Program-made: the position numbers and the translations under genes | In this document: in pieces, positions 39,191 to 48,760 of the stretch | Position numbering within the stretch: position 1 is the stretch's first letter | Layout: each line of letters begins with the position of its first letter | Notes under the pieces: generated by a model | The model's input: only the letters and a program-made list of their open reading frames with translations | What the model was told of the DNA's origin: nothing | The model's database searches: none | Source of the DNA: an uncultured Mycoplasmatota bacterium | GTDB taxonomy: Bacteria; Bacillota_I; Bacilli_A; RF39; UBA660 | Assembly: GCA_900551105.1 (NCBI GenBank) | Contig: URUT01000005.1 | Location: forward strand, 1-50,101 | DNA length: 50,101 bases | Direction of reading: 5' to 3'

Positions 39191-41901
39191 TACTTTTTTA
39201 TAATATTTGCACATCTATCACAAATTCCATCATGAAGTTCATCTACATAATTCCAGCATCTATTACATTTTTCACCATTACTCTTCTTAACAAGTACTGA
39301 AACATTATCATACTTTGGTAATTCATCGGTTGTAAATGTAATTTTAGAAATTATTAATAATTGATGCATTACATTACCTAACTCTTTCTCTACATCTTGA
39401 TACTTTTCAGGTAAATTAACAAGAACTTCAGCCTCTAGCCCAGAACCAATAACCTTTTCATTACGAGCACTCTCTAATGCTTTAAACACATCATTTTTAA
39501 CATCAAAGAAATGTTCCCATAACTTATTATCTATCTCATAGTCTTGTACTTCAGGCATATCACATAAATGAACACTTTCTAACTTATCTCCAGGAATATA
39601 ACTATAAATCTCTTCCATAGTATAAGGTAAAATTGGCGCAAGTAATACATCTAAATTCTTAATAATATTATAAAGAATAGTCTGTACACTTCTTCTTACT
39701 AAAGAGTCAGCCTTTTCAATATATAATATATCTTTAGTAAAATCTAAATAGAAATTAGATAGTGTAAAACTAATAAAGTTATTAGTAAGTTTATAAACAT
39801 CTTGGAAATAATATCCACTATAAGCTTTTTTAACATCACCAACATACTTACTTAGTTCATACATCATATACTTATCATATAAAGGCATATCTTTAAACTC
39901 TACTAAATCTTTCTTAGGATCAAAATCATTTAAATTACCTAAAATAAACTTAGCAGTATTTCTTATCTTACGATAACTTTCTTTAACTTGTTTAATTAAA
40001 TCATCACTAATTCTAACATCTTCAGTATAATCAGTAGAAGCTACCCATAATCTTAATATATCAGAGCCATGTAATCTAACCATATCAGATGGAACAATTA
40101 CATTACCTAAACTCTTACTCATCTTATTACCTTTACCATCTAAAGTAAATCCATGAGAAACTAATTCTTTATATGGAGCCTTACCAGTAACTGCAACTCC
40201 ACAAATTAATGAACTATTAAACCACCCACGATATTGATCAGAACCCTCTAAATACATATCAGCTGGATATGGTAAACCTTGTCCTCTTAAAACTCCATTC
40301 CAAGTAGAACCAGAATCAAACCATACATCCATAATGTCAGTTTCTTTAGTAAAGTTTCCATTTGGACTTTTTGGATTTGTATAACCTTCAGGAAGTAAAT
40401 CTTTAGCATCTCTTTCAAACCAAACATTAGAACCATACTCTCTAAATAAATCAGCAACATGCATCATAACATCATAATCACAAATAGCACTACCATCTTC
40501 ATTATAGAATATTGGAATTGGTACTCCCCAAACTCTTTGTCTAGAAATACACCAGTCTCCTCTATCATGAATCATATTATAAAGTCTCTTCTTACCCCAA
40601 GGAGTATGAAACTTAACATTATGTTCTAATTCATTTAATAGCTCATCTCTAATTTTATCTATACTACAAAACCATTGATCAGTAGCTCTAAAGATAATTG
40701 GTTTCTTAGTACGCCAATCATGAGGATATGAGTGAGTAATAAACTTAAGTTTTAAAAGTACTCCAAGTTCATCTAGCTTAACAGTTACAGCCTTATTAGC
40801 ATCCTCAAAAAATAATCCAGCAAAAGGTCCAGAAAGCTCATTTAAAACTCCTTGATCATCAATACCATTAACCATCTCTAAATTATATTGTTTACCAATA
40901 ATAAAGTCATCAGCACCATACATAGGAGCTAAGTGAACTAATCCAGTACCAGCATCTAAAGTTACATGAAAGCCATCAATAACTGGACTTACTCTATCCA
41001 TAAAGACATGTTTATATTTTACACCTTCAAACTTATCTCCACCAAATACTTCAGTTACTTTATAATCTTTCCAACCAAACTCAGCAGCTAAAGAATCAAC
41101 TAAACTATTAGCTACAATATAAACTTTACCATCAACTAAAACCTTAGCATAATCAAACTTTTCACTAATCGCTATACCAGTATTACAAGGTAAAGTCCAA
41201 GGAGTAGTAGTCCAAATAACTAAATTTTCTCCTACTTTAACCGTATCATTTCCCTCTACAACTGGAAAAGCCACAAATATTGATGGATCTTTACGATCAT
41301 GATATTCAATTTCTGCCTCAGCTAAAGCACTCTCACTAGAAGGCGACCAATATACTGGTTTTAATCCTTTAAAGATTAATCCCTTACGAGCCATCTCAGC
41401 AAATACCTCAATCTGCTTTGCCTCTAACTCTTTTTGTAAAGTAATATAAGGATGATCCCAATCAGCTAAAACATTTAATTCTTTAAAACCAGCCATCTGC
41501 TTTTCAATTTGTTCATAAGCATACTTCTCACATAAAGCTCTAAAGTCAGCCTTACTCATACTCTTACGATCAACACCACTATTAGTAACAGCTTGCTCAA
41601 TAGGAAGACCATGAGTATCCCATCCAGGAATATAAATCATATCCCTACCATTCATCGCCATATAACGATTAACAAAATCCTTTAAAATCTTATTCATCGC
41701 ATGACCAATATGAATAGCTCCATTAGCATAAGGTGGCCCATCATGAAGTACAAAAGGTTCTTTACCCTTATTCTTCTCTCTTAACTTTGCATATAAATCC
41801 ATCTCATCCCATTTAGCTCTTTGTATTTTCTCATTTTCAGGTAAATTACCTTTCATTTGAAAATCAGTCTTAGGCATTAAAAGTGTATCTTTATAATCCA
41901 T
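39190..41901 (-). CDS. ileS: Isoleucyl-tRNA synthetase
   Basis: Charges tRNA-Ile and edits valine errors. HIGH motif GAIHIGHAMNK (H64, H67), editing-site elements TTPWTLPCN and GTGLVHLAP, WxxSRQRVWG, KMSKS in GNKMSKSLGNVI, and the C-terminal zinc ribbon CNRCWN...CDRC. 903 residues, standard length for the bacterial type with no extra domain, unlike the leuS here. Single gene behind a T-box, AGAAAGGA before the ATG. Confidence 0.98.
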   Translation of the reverse strand: MDYKDTLLMPKTDFQMKGNLPENEKIQRAKWDEMDLYAKLREKNKGKEPFVLHDGPPYANGAIHIGHAMNKILKDFVNRYMAMNGRDMIYIPGWDTHGLPIEQAVTNSGVDRKSMSKADFRALCEKYAYEQIEKQMAGFKELNVLADWDHPYITLQKELEAKQIEVFAEMARKGLIFKGLKPVYWSPSSESALAEAEIEYHDRKDPSIFVAFPVVEGNDTVKVGENLVIWTTTPWTLPCNTGIAISEKFDYAKVLVDGKVYIVANSLVDSLAAEFGWKDYKVTEVFGGDKFEGVKYKHVFMDRVSPVIDGFHVTLDAGTGLVHLAPMYGADDFIIGKQYNLEMVNGIDDQGVLNELSGPFAGLFFEDANKAVTVKLDELGVLLKLKFITHSYPHDWRTKKPIIFRATDQWFCSIDKIRDELLNELEHNVKFHTPWGKKRLYNMIHDRGDWCISRQRVWGVPIPIFYNEDGSAICDYDVMMHVADLFREYGSNVWFERDAKDLLPEGYTNPKSPNGNFTKETDIMDVWFDSGSTWNGVLRGQGLPYPADMYLEGSDQYRGWFNSSLICGVAVTGKAPYKELVSHGFTLDGKGNKMSKSLGNVIVPSDMVRLHGSDILRLWVASTDYTEDVRISDDLIKQVKESYRKIRNTAKFILGNLNDFDPKKDLVEFKDMPLYDKYMMYELSKYVGDVKKAYSGYYFQDVYKLTNNFISFTLSNFYLDFTKDILYIEKADSLVRRSVQTILYNIIKNLDVLLAPILPYTMEEIYSYIPGDKLESVHLCDMPEVQDYEIDNKLWEHFFDVKNDVFKALESARNEKVIGSGLEAEVLVNLPEKYQDVEKELGNVMHQLLIISKITFTTDELPKYDNVSVLVKKSNGEKCNRCWNYVDELHDGICDRCANIIKK

Positions 41902-41927
41902 TTTATCAAATCCTTTCTAAAAAAAAA

Positions 41928-42143
41928 GCCCACAAACCTAAGGACGAGAATACACCCGTGTTACCACCTTAGTTCATGAACTTTATTCACACACTCATTT
42001 TCCTTAACGAAGAAATCCGTACTATTCTTATCCAATAGTCACATCCGAAGTGATTCATGATATTTCCAGCATACTTACTTTCACCATAACGCAAGCTCTC
42101 TTAATGCCTTTCACATCAACGTCTTCATCAACTGCTTTTTATG
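41928..42143 (-). promoter_or_regulatory. T-box leader (isoleucine)
   Basis: The T-box AAGGTGGTAACACGGG lies at 41970-41955 on the minus strand; the terminator is built from CCTAAGG/CCTTAGG-like arms with a run of T before ileS. Upstream are GATGAAGAC, AAGAGAGC and a distal hairpin, typical of full-length Stem I. AUC in AUAUCAUGAA fits an isoleucine specifier. About 215 bases long. Confidence 0.9.
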
Positions 42144-42149
42144 TCTTAA

Positions 42150-42178
42150 ATTATATGCTTTTTAACCACTTATGTCAA
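42150..42178 (-). promoter_or_regulatory. Promoter of the ileS T-box operon
   Basis: Minus strand TTGACA (42178-42173), 17 bases, TATAAT (42155-42150): a perfect consensus promoter. Confidence 0.9.
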
Positions 42179-42225
42179 CCATTTTTAGGAAATAAACCTA
42201 AATAAAAATGCATTAATTTAAGTTT

Positions 42226-43119
42226 TTATAACTTTTCTAAAAGATTATTTTCTAAATCTTTAATTGTATAAAGATGTTCTATATTGTCATAAGCATCTTC
42301 TAAATTTAATTTAGAACTATTCCAACCGATACCATCAGTTATCCAAACAAATTTTGCTCCTTTTATAGCTTTAACTTTATTATTTAATTCTATATATCCC
42401 TTGGCAGTCTCATTTGGTTTTGAACCTTGAGTACCATAACAATTTACTTCCATTACTATTAAATCATTGCTATTTTTACTTTTAAAAACAAAATCAAATT
42501 TTTTAGTTGCTTTACCAATAGAACAAAAATTTGTTCCAAATTTTTCATCAATTTCTTTATATTTTATCTGCTTATAATATTCAATACCAGAAACTTTAAA
42601 AAATTCCTCAACTATATCTTCCATAATCTTACCACTACGATTCTTTCTACTGTTAGAATCTAAACCTACTTCTATTCCTATCACATAATCAACTAAATTT
42701 TTAATTTTTCTATTTTGCAATAATTCTAAAAGTCCACTTTTCTTTAAAAAAAACGCGTAATCCCCAATTGAATGGTTTAATTCATTAAAATCGTAACATA
42801 TATATTGTTCATCAAAAAAAGCATAGTTTTTATTTTTAATATTATTTAAAACTTCAACACAAGGAATGTTTATTATATTAAATTTATGCTCATGTGTTGC
42901 TAAAAGAATTGGAATAGAATGCATCACTTCTGGATATTGTGATACAAGTTCTATAAATTCATGTTCAATATTATCTTTTCCAATTAATGTATTTAAAATA
43001 TTCAAGTGAATTTCATAATCTTTTATTTTAATATATACTTTAGGATAATCAACAAAATAATCTGCTGGAGTTATACTCTTTTTTAGACTTTTAATTATAT
43101 CCTCAAACTCTCGTTTCAT
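42226..43119 (-). CDS. dpnB: DpnII-type restriction endonuclease (GATC)
   Basis: The restriction enzyme of a DpnII-like system. The 297-residue protein resembles the DpnII/MboI family, which cuts unmethylated GATC: SLKKSITPADYFVDY near the start, NRSGKIMEDIVEEFF, then the nuclease core KKFDFVFKSKNSNDLIVMEVNCYGTQGSKPNE with the D-(x)-E-x-x type metal residues. Third gene of the cassette, overlapping dpnA by four bases. No strong terminator is seen between it and the ileS promoter. Confidence 0.9.
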   Translation of the reverse strand: MKREFEDIIKSLKKSITPADYFVDYPKVYIKIKDYEIHLNILNTLIGKDNIEHEFIELVSQYPEVMHSIPILLATHEHKFNIINIPCVEVLNNIKNKNYAFFDEQYICYDFNELNHSIGDYAFFLKKSGLLELLQNRKIKNLVDYVIGIEVGLDSNSRKNRSGKIMEDIVEEFFKVSGIEYYKQIKYKEIDEKFGTNFCSIGKATKKFDFVFKSKNSNDLIVMEVNCYGTQGSKPNETAKGYIELNNKVKAIKGAKFVWITDGIGWNSSKLNLEDAYDNIEHLYTIKDLENNLLEKL

Positions 43120-43883
43120 TTTTTCTCACTTTCCTTTCTTTTTATTGTTAAATCTAAAAATTCTTTTTCTTTTTCAATGCCTATGTACCTTCTATTTAAT
43201 CTACTAGCCACAATTCCAGTTGTTCCACTACCATTAAATGGGTCTAATATTAAATCCCCTTCATTAGTAGATGCTAATATTATTTTTTCTAAAATCTCCA
43301 TGGGTTTTTGTGTAGGGTGTTTACCATATTTTTTCTCGCTTGGTTTAGTTAGAGATGATTCCCATACATCTTTCATTTGCTTACCACCATTTAGTTGTCT
43401 CATCAAGGAATAATTAAACTTGTGTTTTACATTTTTTATATTTTTTTTTGCCCACAATATAGTTTCGGTAGAATGAACAAAAAACCTGCAACTAATATTT
43501 GGTGGTGGATTTAATTTTTTCCATGTTATATTATTTATTATTTTAAATCCTTCTTGCTCCAGCGCCATACCTATTGAATAAATATTATGCATTGTTCCAC
43601 TAATCCAAATAGTCCCATTATCTTTCAGTACTTGATAACACAATTTAATCCACTTTCTATTAAATCTATGTTTTTCTTCTACACTAACAGGTTTATCCCA
43701 ATCACCCTTATTAACCGATACCATTTTTCCACCACTACAAGAAATACCATCACTAGATAAAAAATAAGGAGGATCTGCAAATACCATATCAACACTTTTA
43801 GGTTCTACACCCTTTAGTATTTTAAATGAATCACCATGTATAAGTTTAAAATTGCTATCATTATAATAATATTTCTTACTCAT
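43116..43883 (-). CDS. dpnA: DpnA-type adenine methyltransferase (GATC)
   Basis: The second methylase of a DpnII-type cassette. The order is catalytic motif first: ADPPY at 36-40 (motif IV), then the SAM-binding FxGxG motif near the C-terminus (LDPFNGSGTTGIVA), a beta-class N6-adenine methylase. In Streptococcus pneumoniae the homologue methylates single-stranded GATC and protects incoming transforming DNA. It lies 35 bases after dpnM and overlaps dpnB by four bases. AGGAGG precedes the ATG. Confidence 0.9.
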   Translation of the reverse strand: MSKKYYYNDSNFKLIHGDSFKILKGVEPKSVDMVFADPPYFLSSDGISCSGGKMVSVNKGDWDKPVSVEEKHRFNRKWIKLCYQVLKDNGTIWISGTMHNIYSIGMALEQEGFKIINNITWKKLNPPPNISCRFFVHSTETILWAKKNIKNVKHKFNYSLMRQLNGGKQMKDVWESSLTKPSEKKYGKHPTQKPMEILEKIILASTNEGDLILDPFNGSGTTGIVASRLNRRYIGIEKEKEFLDLTIKRKESEKK

Positions 43884-43918
43884 ACAATAACCTCCTATAT
43901 ATATTTATACACTATCAA

Positions 43919-44770
43919 TTATTCAAATCCTTTTTTATTTTCGTAATTTGTAATAATAACTTCTTTTACCTTGCCTCTTTTTTGTCCGTTTGCATTTATA
44001 TTTCTTTTTGCTTCAATTACATGAATATAAAAATCTTTATATAATTCATTTATTAAAGTTGTATTGTGATTAGAAAGCATAACATAACATCCTTTATCAG
44101 ATAATTCTTTAAATACTTTAGCAAGTCTTTTTTGTTCATCTTTACCAAAGCCGTCTTCAGTATAACTATTAAATATTGAAGTATCTGAATCATAAGGCGG
44201 ATCAAAATAAATAAAATCACCCTTTTTAGCATCTTTTACTGCCTCTTCAAAATCAACAGATAATAAATTAATTTCATTATAGTTTAAATACCCACAAATA
44301 ATCCCTAAATTTTGGCCTTCGTAAGTATTTACCTTAGTTTTTTTACCAAAAGGTACATTAAACTCATTTTTACTATTAACTCTATACAAACCATTAAAAC
44401 ACGCCTTATTCAAATAAATGGTTCTCGCCGCTCTTTTATAATCTGCTAGCTTACTAAACTTTTTTTTATCTCTATCTATATTTCTAACTTCATAATAATA
44501 CGCCTCAGAATGTTCAGTCTCATGATGATTTAATTCCTTGCACATTAATTCAAATTTCTTACTATCTTTAATACACTCATACACATTCATAAGCTCTTTA
44601 TTATAATCGTTAACAACAGCTCTTTTAGGTGAAAGCTCAAAGAGTAATGCTCCACCACCAATAAATGGTTCATAATAAATATTAAACTCCTCTGGAACAT
44701 ATTGTTTTAATTTATCTATAATTTGTCTTTTTCCGCCTGCCCATTTTACAAAAGGTTTTCCTTTAATCAT
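43919..44770 (-). CDS. dpnM: Dam-family adenine methyltransferase (GATC)
   Basis: The first methylase of the cassette and the main protector of double-stranded GATC. A 283-residue alpha-class Dam/DpnM enzyme: SAM motif FVKWAGGKRQ at 8-17, FIGGGALLFE, CFNGLYRVN, and catalytic DPPY in FIYFDPPYDSD. Upstream are a TGATATAAT extended -10 (44819-44811) and GGAGG. It leads dpnM-dpnA-dpnB in the same order as the pneumococcal DpnII locus. Confidence 0.94.
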   Translation of the reverse strand: MIKGKPFVKWAGGKRQIIDKLKQYVPEEFNIYYEPFIGGGALLFELSPKRAVVNDYNKELMNVYECIKDSKKFELMCKELNHHETEHSEAYYYEVRNIDRDKKKFSKLADYKRAARTIYLNKACFNGLYRVNSKNEFNVPFGKKTKVNTYEGQNLGIICGYLNYNEINLLSVDFEEAVKDAKKGDFIYFDPPYDSDTSIFNSYTEDGFGKDEQKRLAKVFKELSDKGCYVMLSNHNTTLINELYKDFYIHVIEAKRNINANGQKRGKVKEVIITNYENKKGFE

Positions 44771-44810
44771 AAATCACTACCTCCATGATACAATTTTATT
44801 TGCATTTAAT

Positions 44811-44819
44811 ATTATATCA
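44811..44819 (-). promoter_or_regulatory. Extended -10 promoter of the DpnII cassette
   Basis: Minus strand TGATATAAT, about 40 bases before the dpnM ATG. The -35 is not evident, because the M16 operon terminator sits there. Confidence 0.55.
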
Positions 44820-44822
44820 TGT

Positions 44823-44848
44823 AAAAAGACATTTTTCTTTAAAATGCC
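44823..44848 (-). terminator. Terminator of the M16 peptidase operon
   Basis: Minus strand GGCATTTT, short loop, AAAATGTC (one G-U), then five T. Confidence 0.7.
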
Positions 44849-44887
44849 TTAAATTTATTATAAATATTAAAATATAAAAAGAAGAAA

Positions 44888-46174
44888 CTACTCTTCTTCC
44901 TTCTTTGGTTTTAACACAAATACACTAACTAAAACTTTATCTAATTTATCCATTACCTTAATAAGTGTCTCTAAATTCAAACTTTTATAAACATTAAATA
45001 TATCATAAATATAATCCCCATAATTTATAACATCATCCTGAATTTGATTATTAACAGCTTCAATCTCATCAAATAACATAATAAAATTACTTACTGAAAC
45101 ATTAACCTTTCTTCTAACATCATCTTCAGTTACATCTCTTAAAGCAAAAGTCTCTTTAACTCTCTTAATAAAATAATCAGGAAACTCTGTACTACTAGCA
45201 AGAACCTGCACAAAATAATCACTAGTTTCAGTTAAATTCATACTAATTCCACCAGTAATAACTCCACTAGTTTGTAACTCTTCTTTTAAAAAAGAAGTAG
45301 AACCAAACATCACTCTAGTAAATAAATTAATATATAGTAATGCCTCACTATCAGATAACTTTAAAGACCTAAAACTACTCTTTGGTATCTTAAAACCTAC
45401 TGCAACCTTGTTCTTTTCTAAATCCATTTCTTTTTCACTATAATCAGTCACAATCTTAAAAGGTTCTTTTCCTCTTAATAAAGTCGGTTTAACAAACTCT
45501 TTAAACTTCTTTTTCTTCATTTCCTCAGTAATTATTGAAACCGCCATACTAGGATCAAAATCTCCAGTAATTATCATAAACATATTCTCAGGATGATAAA
45601 AAGCCTCATAACATAAATCTATATCTTCCTTAGTAATCTTCTTAACATCAGAAACTGTTCCACTAACTAAATATCTTCTTTCATCGCTTACAAATATATT
45701 TTGTAATAAACCATTAATCAACGTAGAACCAGGACTATCTTCATACATCTTAATCTCTTCAGTAATTATTCCTCTTTCATTAGCAACATTATCCTTAGTA
45801 AAATAAGGAGTATAAACATAATCTATTAAATACTCTAAACACTCTTTAAACTTATTATTAGCAAATACCTCATAACAAGTTACATCATAAGAAGTAAAAG
45901 CATTAGAACTAGCTCCTAACTTACTAAAAACATCATGAGCACTACCATCTGGCATATTAAACATCAAATGTTCTAAATAATGAGCAATCCCCTTTGGCAT
46001 ATCATACTTATGTCCCTTATATTCAAACTTAGTATCAATAGAACCAAACTTAGTACTTAAAGTAATATAAAAATTCTTTGTTTTATTATTTGGTACCATA
46101 TAAACTTGTAAACCATTATCTAACTTATACAAATATAATTTTTCATTAGCACCAGGAATTAATATTTCTTTCAA
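44888..46174 (-). CDS. M16 zinc peptidase (YmfH-like, catalytic partner)
   Basis: A 428-residue pitrilysin/processing-peptidase-type enzyme. The inverted zinc motif HYLEH is at 65-69, and the third ligand is probably the Glu in TEEIKMYED about 75 residues later. It starts with TTG, and its GGGGG ribosome site is formed by the last codons of the upstream gene. It pairs with the inactive-type M16 protein before it, as ymfF-ymfH do in Bacillus, so a heterodimer that cleaves peptides is likely. No signal peptide, so it probably acts in the cytoplasm. Confidence 0.9.
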   Translation of the reverse strand: MKEILIPGANEKLYLYKLDNGLQVYMVPNNKTKNFYITLSTKFGSIDTKFEYKGHKYDMPKGIAHYLEHLMFNMPDGSAHDVFSKLGASSNAFTSYDVTCYEVFANNKFKECLEYLIDYVYTPYFTKDNVANERGIITEEIKMYEDSPGSTLINGLLQNIFVSDERRYLVSGTVSDVKKITKEDIDLCYEAFYHPENMFMIITGDFDPSMAVSIITEEMKKKKFKEFVKPTLLRGKEPFKIVTDYSEKEMDLEKNKVAVGFKIPKSSFRSLKLSDSEALLYINLFTRVMFGSTSFLKEELQTSGVITGGISMNLTETSDYFVQVLASSTEFPDYFIKRVKETFALRDVTEDDVRRKVNVSVSNFIMLFDEIEAVNNQIQDDVINYGDYIYDIFNVYKSLNLETLIKVMDKLDKVLVSVFVLKPKKEEE

Positions 46175-46175
46175 A

Positions 46176-47429
46176 TTATTTGCCCCCTTCTAAAACATAA
46201 ATTGTTTGAATGTACGCTTTCTTAGCAACACTAGTAACATCACTAACCTTCATATTATTAAAAGTCTCTAACCTAACATCATAAGGATCAACATCACTAA
46301 CATCTTGATAAAAAGAATTATCAACTATTCTACCAATATTATCTCTATACATTGTAATACTACTTTTAACTAAAGCCTTCCCTATATTAAGTTCTTCCTC
46401 ACTAATATTACTAATCATTTCTTTAACTGCTTCTTTAATTAAAGTTACAGCTTTTTTACTCGCATTAACATCCACACTAGTAGTAATATAAATCAAATTA
46501 TCATACTTCTGATACATAGACATTACATTATAACAAAGTGAATTTTGAACCCTTAACTTCTGATATAACTTAGTATCAAGTGATCCTCCACCTAATATAA
46601 GATTATACATATTAGCACCATACTTTTTCTCATAACTAGTTAAATTTTTTAAATTAAGTATCACTACAATATTACTTTGAGCACTCTTATTCTTATCACT
46701 AAACGTAGCAAACTTTCCCACAAAATTAGGAACATACATCTCTACTTTATGATTTTTAATAACATTAAACTTAGTTAACTTAGACACAGTATTATTTACC
46801 TCATCCATATCTAAATCACCAACAACATAAATATCTACATAATCATGATTAAGAACTTCTTTGTAATACTTAAATAAATTTTCCGGGGTAACTTTCTCTA
46901 AATCTTCTAAGCTTCCTAAACTATTCCAAGAAGCTGGATTTTCTTTTAAACTATCCATAGCTCTAAGTATTGCTTTCTTCTTAGGATTTTCACCTATCAT
47001 TAGCATCTCATTTTTTAATCTATTATATACAAACTCAAATATCTTATTATCAAACTCATCATTGTGAACTAAAGGATTAAATATCATTTCAAACAGTAAT
47101 TCAAAAGCCTTAGTAGTTAAATTATCATCTAAAGCAAATTTAGGATTAATAAAATCCATACAAAAATTAGAAACAATCGAATTACCTATTCTACTAGTAA
47201 CATTATATATAGATGCACTATATAAGTCTTCTAACTCTAAGTTAAGCTCCCTTTTAGTTGGATACTTTAAATTACACTCTGCTAAATAATCAAAAAGCAT
47301 ATTTCTCTTAGCTATATCTTCTTTTATAACATTATTTCTAAAAATAACCTCTACATGAACTATTTTAAACTTATCAGTTTTAATTGTATGTAATGTATAA
47401 CCCTTCATTTTATAATCTTTATAAACCAT
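46176..47429 (-). CDS. M16-family protein without zinc motif (YmfF-like)
   Basis: A 417-residue M16-fold protein lacking HxxEH: the corresponding N-terminal region reads KRNMLFDYLAECNLKYPTKREL. The later half is typical, with GGGSLDTKLYQKLRVQNSLCYNV, the substrate-binding RxxxSLCY segment. It therefore contributes the binding half to the catalytic partner encoded directly downstream, with one base between stop and start. AGAGGTGA precedes its ATG. Confidence 0.87.
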   Translation of the reverse strand: MVYKDYKMKGYTLHTIKTDKFKIVHVEVIFRNNVIKEDIAKRNMLFDYLAECNLKYPTKRELNLELEDLYSASIYNVTSRIGNSIVSNFCMDFINPKFALDDNLTTKAFELLFEMIFNPLVHNDEFDNKIFEFVYNRLKNEMLMIGENPKKKAILRAMDSLKENPASWNSLGSLEDLEKVTPENLFKYYKEVLNHDYVDIYVVGDLDMDEVNNTVSKLTKFNVIKNHKVEMYVPNFVGKFATFSDKNKSAQSNIVVILNLKNLTSYEKKYGANMYNLILGGGSLDTKLYQKLRVQNSLCYNVMSMYQKYDNLIYITTSVDVNASKKAVTLIKEAVKEMISNISEEELNIGKALVKSSITMYRDNIGRIVDNSFYQDVSDVDPYDVRLETFNNMKVSDVTSVAKKAYIQTIYVLEGGK

Positions 47430-47572
47430 AAGTCACCTCTTCTTTTATTATGCACGCAAAATACCTATTTATTATTATAACATAACTTTATTAGAAAAAA
47501 ACTAACTATATTTTAGGTATACACTAGTATATTACTTATGCTATAATTTTAAATAGAAAGATAGATGATAAT

Positions 47573-48295
47573 ATGAACCCAATCCACATTGTAACTAATA
47601 AAGAAAATATTAAAGAAAATGTTTTACTTCCGGGTGATCCTCTAAGAGCTAAATATATTGCTGAAAAGTATTTAGATAATGCTAGAGAAATAAATAACAT
47701 TCGTAACATGCTTGGCTTTACTGGAAGTTATAAAGGTAAAGAAATAACTGTAATTGGTTCCGGTATGGGAATACCAAGTGCTTCTTTATATACTTATGAA
47801 CTATATAAGTTCTATAACGTAAAAAATATTATTAGAATTGGCTCAGCTGGTGCCCTATCAAAAGATTTAAATATTAAAGATATTGTTCTAGCTTCATCAG
47901 CTTATTCAGATTCCAACTTTAGATACGCTCTAACTAAAAGTAGAAGTAAAAAAATTTCTTCTTCAAATAATCTAAATCAAAAAATAATTAATACAAGTAA
48001 GAAACTAAATATAAATGTAACCAAAGGTACTATTTATACATCAGAAATATTTGATGTTTATGAAAGTATAGAGCATTTATTAAACAAAGTTCCTAAAAAT
48101 ATTAATTTACTAGCAAGTGAAATGGAAGCTTTTGGAATATTTACAGTAGCAAAATTCTTAAATAAAGAAGCAACCTGTTTAGTATCAATTTCTGATTCGC
48201 CATATAAACGCAGTGAAGACTTATCACCAGAAGAAAGACAAACCGCGCTTGATAATATGATTATCCTAGCTCTAGAAAGCATTATTTCAAAATAA
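47573..48295 (+). CDS. deoD: Purine nucleoside phosphorylase, DeoD type
   Basis: Cleaves purine (deoxy)nucleosides with phosphate to base and ribose 1-phosphate. LLPGDPLRAKYIAEKYL, GSGMGIPSASLYTYEL, RIGSAGALS, SEMEAFGIF and SISDSP are the family's phosphate-, sugar- and base-binding blocks. The catalytic Asp is in ISDSP. 240 residues, normal. An extended -10 TGCTATAAT (47539-47547) lies upstream. Confidence 0.95.
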   Translation: MNPIHIVTNKENIKENVLLPGDPLRAKYIAEKYLDNAREINNIRNMLGFTGSYKGKEITVIGSGMGIPSASLYTYELYKFYNVKNIIRIGSAGALSKDLNIKDIVLASSAYSDSNFRYALTKSRSKKISSSNNLNQKIINTSKKLNINVTKGTIYTSEIFDVYESIEHLLNKVPKNINLLASEMEAFGIFTVAKFLNKEATCLVSISDSPYKRSEDLSPEERQTALDNMIILALESIISK

Positions 48296-48323
48296 AACAT
48301 GAACGCCAAATTCATGTTTTTTT
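48296..48323 (+). terminator. Terminator of deoD
   Basis: AACATGAA (48296-48303), seven-base loop, TTCATGTT (48311-48318), then a T-run. Confidence 0.82.
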
Positions 48324-48333
48324 GTATTTTATA

Positions 48334-48391
48334 TTTTGGACAAGTCTCACTTTACAATTTGGACAAAAATCATTTTACATTTTGGACAAAA
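48334..48391. repeat. Three 23-base-spaced TTTGGACAA repeats, possible IS end remnant
   Basis: TTTGGACAA begins at 48335, 48358 and 48381, exactly 23 bases apart. TTTACA precedes the second and third, giving a unit like TTTACAATTTGGACAAAAATCA. Repeats of this kind (TGTCCAAA...TGTAAAATGA on the other strand) are typical of the multiply-repeated ends of IS21-type elements as I recall. No transposase is present, so this would be a lone end. Confidence 0.5.
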
Positions 48392-48418
48392 AAAGAATTG
48401 AACCTAAACAAGTTCAAT
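48385..48418 (-). terminator. Terminator of the rpsK-rpoA-rplQ operon
   Basis: Minus strand GAATTGAAC, eight-base loop, GTTCAATTC, then about eight T. The rplQ stop codon sits in the loop. Confidence 0.85.
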
Positions 48419-48745
48419 TCTAATTTGCATAGCATCGTCGCCTTTTCTTTCAGTTAACTTAATTAATCTAGTATAACCACCATTACGACCTTCATAACGC
48501 TTAGCAAGTTCATTAAATACTTTATTAACTGCTACTGTATCATTTTGTAAGAAAGCAAGTGCTTTTCTTCTAGATACTAAAGATCCATCCTTACCATAAG
48601 TAATCATCTTATCAACAAATTTTCTTACTTCTTTTGCTCTTGCATCAGTAGTAACAACATATTCATTCTTAATTACATCTTTAGTAAGTCCAGCTAATAT
48701 ACTTCTTCTTATGCGAGTTTCTCTACCTAATTTACGATATAACAT
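48404..48745 (-). CDS. rplQ: 50S ribosomal protein L17
   Basis: Large-subunit protein near the exit tunnel. MLYRKLGRETRIRRSILAGL and the ending NGGYTRLIKLTERKGDDAMQIRIELV are canonical. 113 residues, slightly under the usual length. Last gene of the alpha operon, 15 bases after rpoA. Confidence 0.97.
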   Translation of the reverse strand: MLYRKLGRETRIRRSILAGLTKDVIKNEYVVTTDARAKEVRKFVDKMITYGKDGSLVSRRKALAFLQNDTVAVNKVFNELAKRYEGRNGGYTRLIKLTERKGDDAMQIRIELV

Positions 48746-48760
48746 ATTACTTACCTCTTT

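Noticed and set aside
42226..44770. Prophage around the methylases
   Set aside because: No integrase, structural or lysis gene nearby; the three genes are a self-contained restriction cassette.
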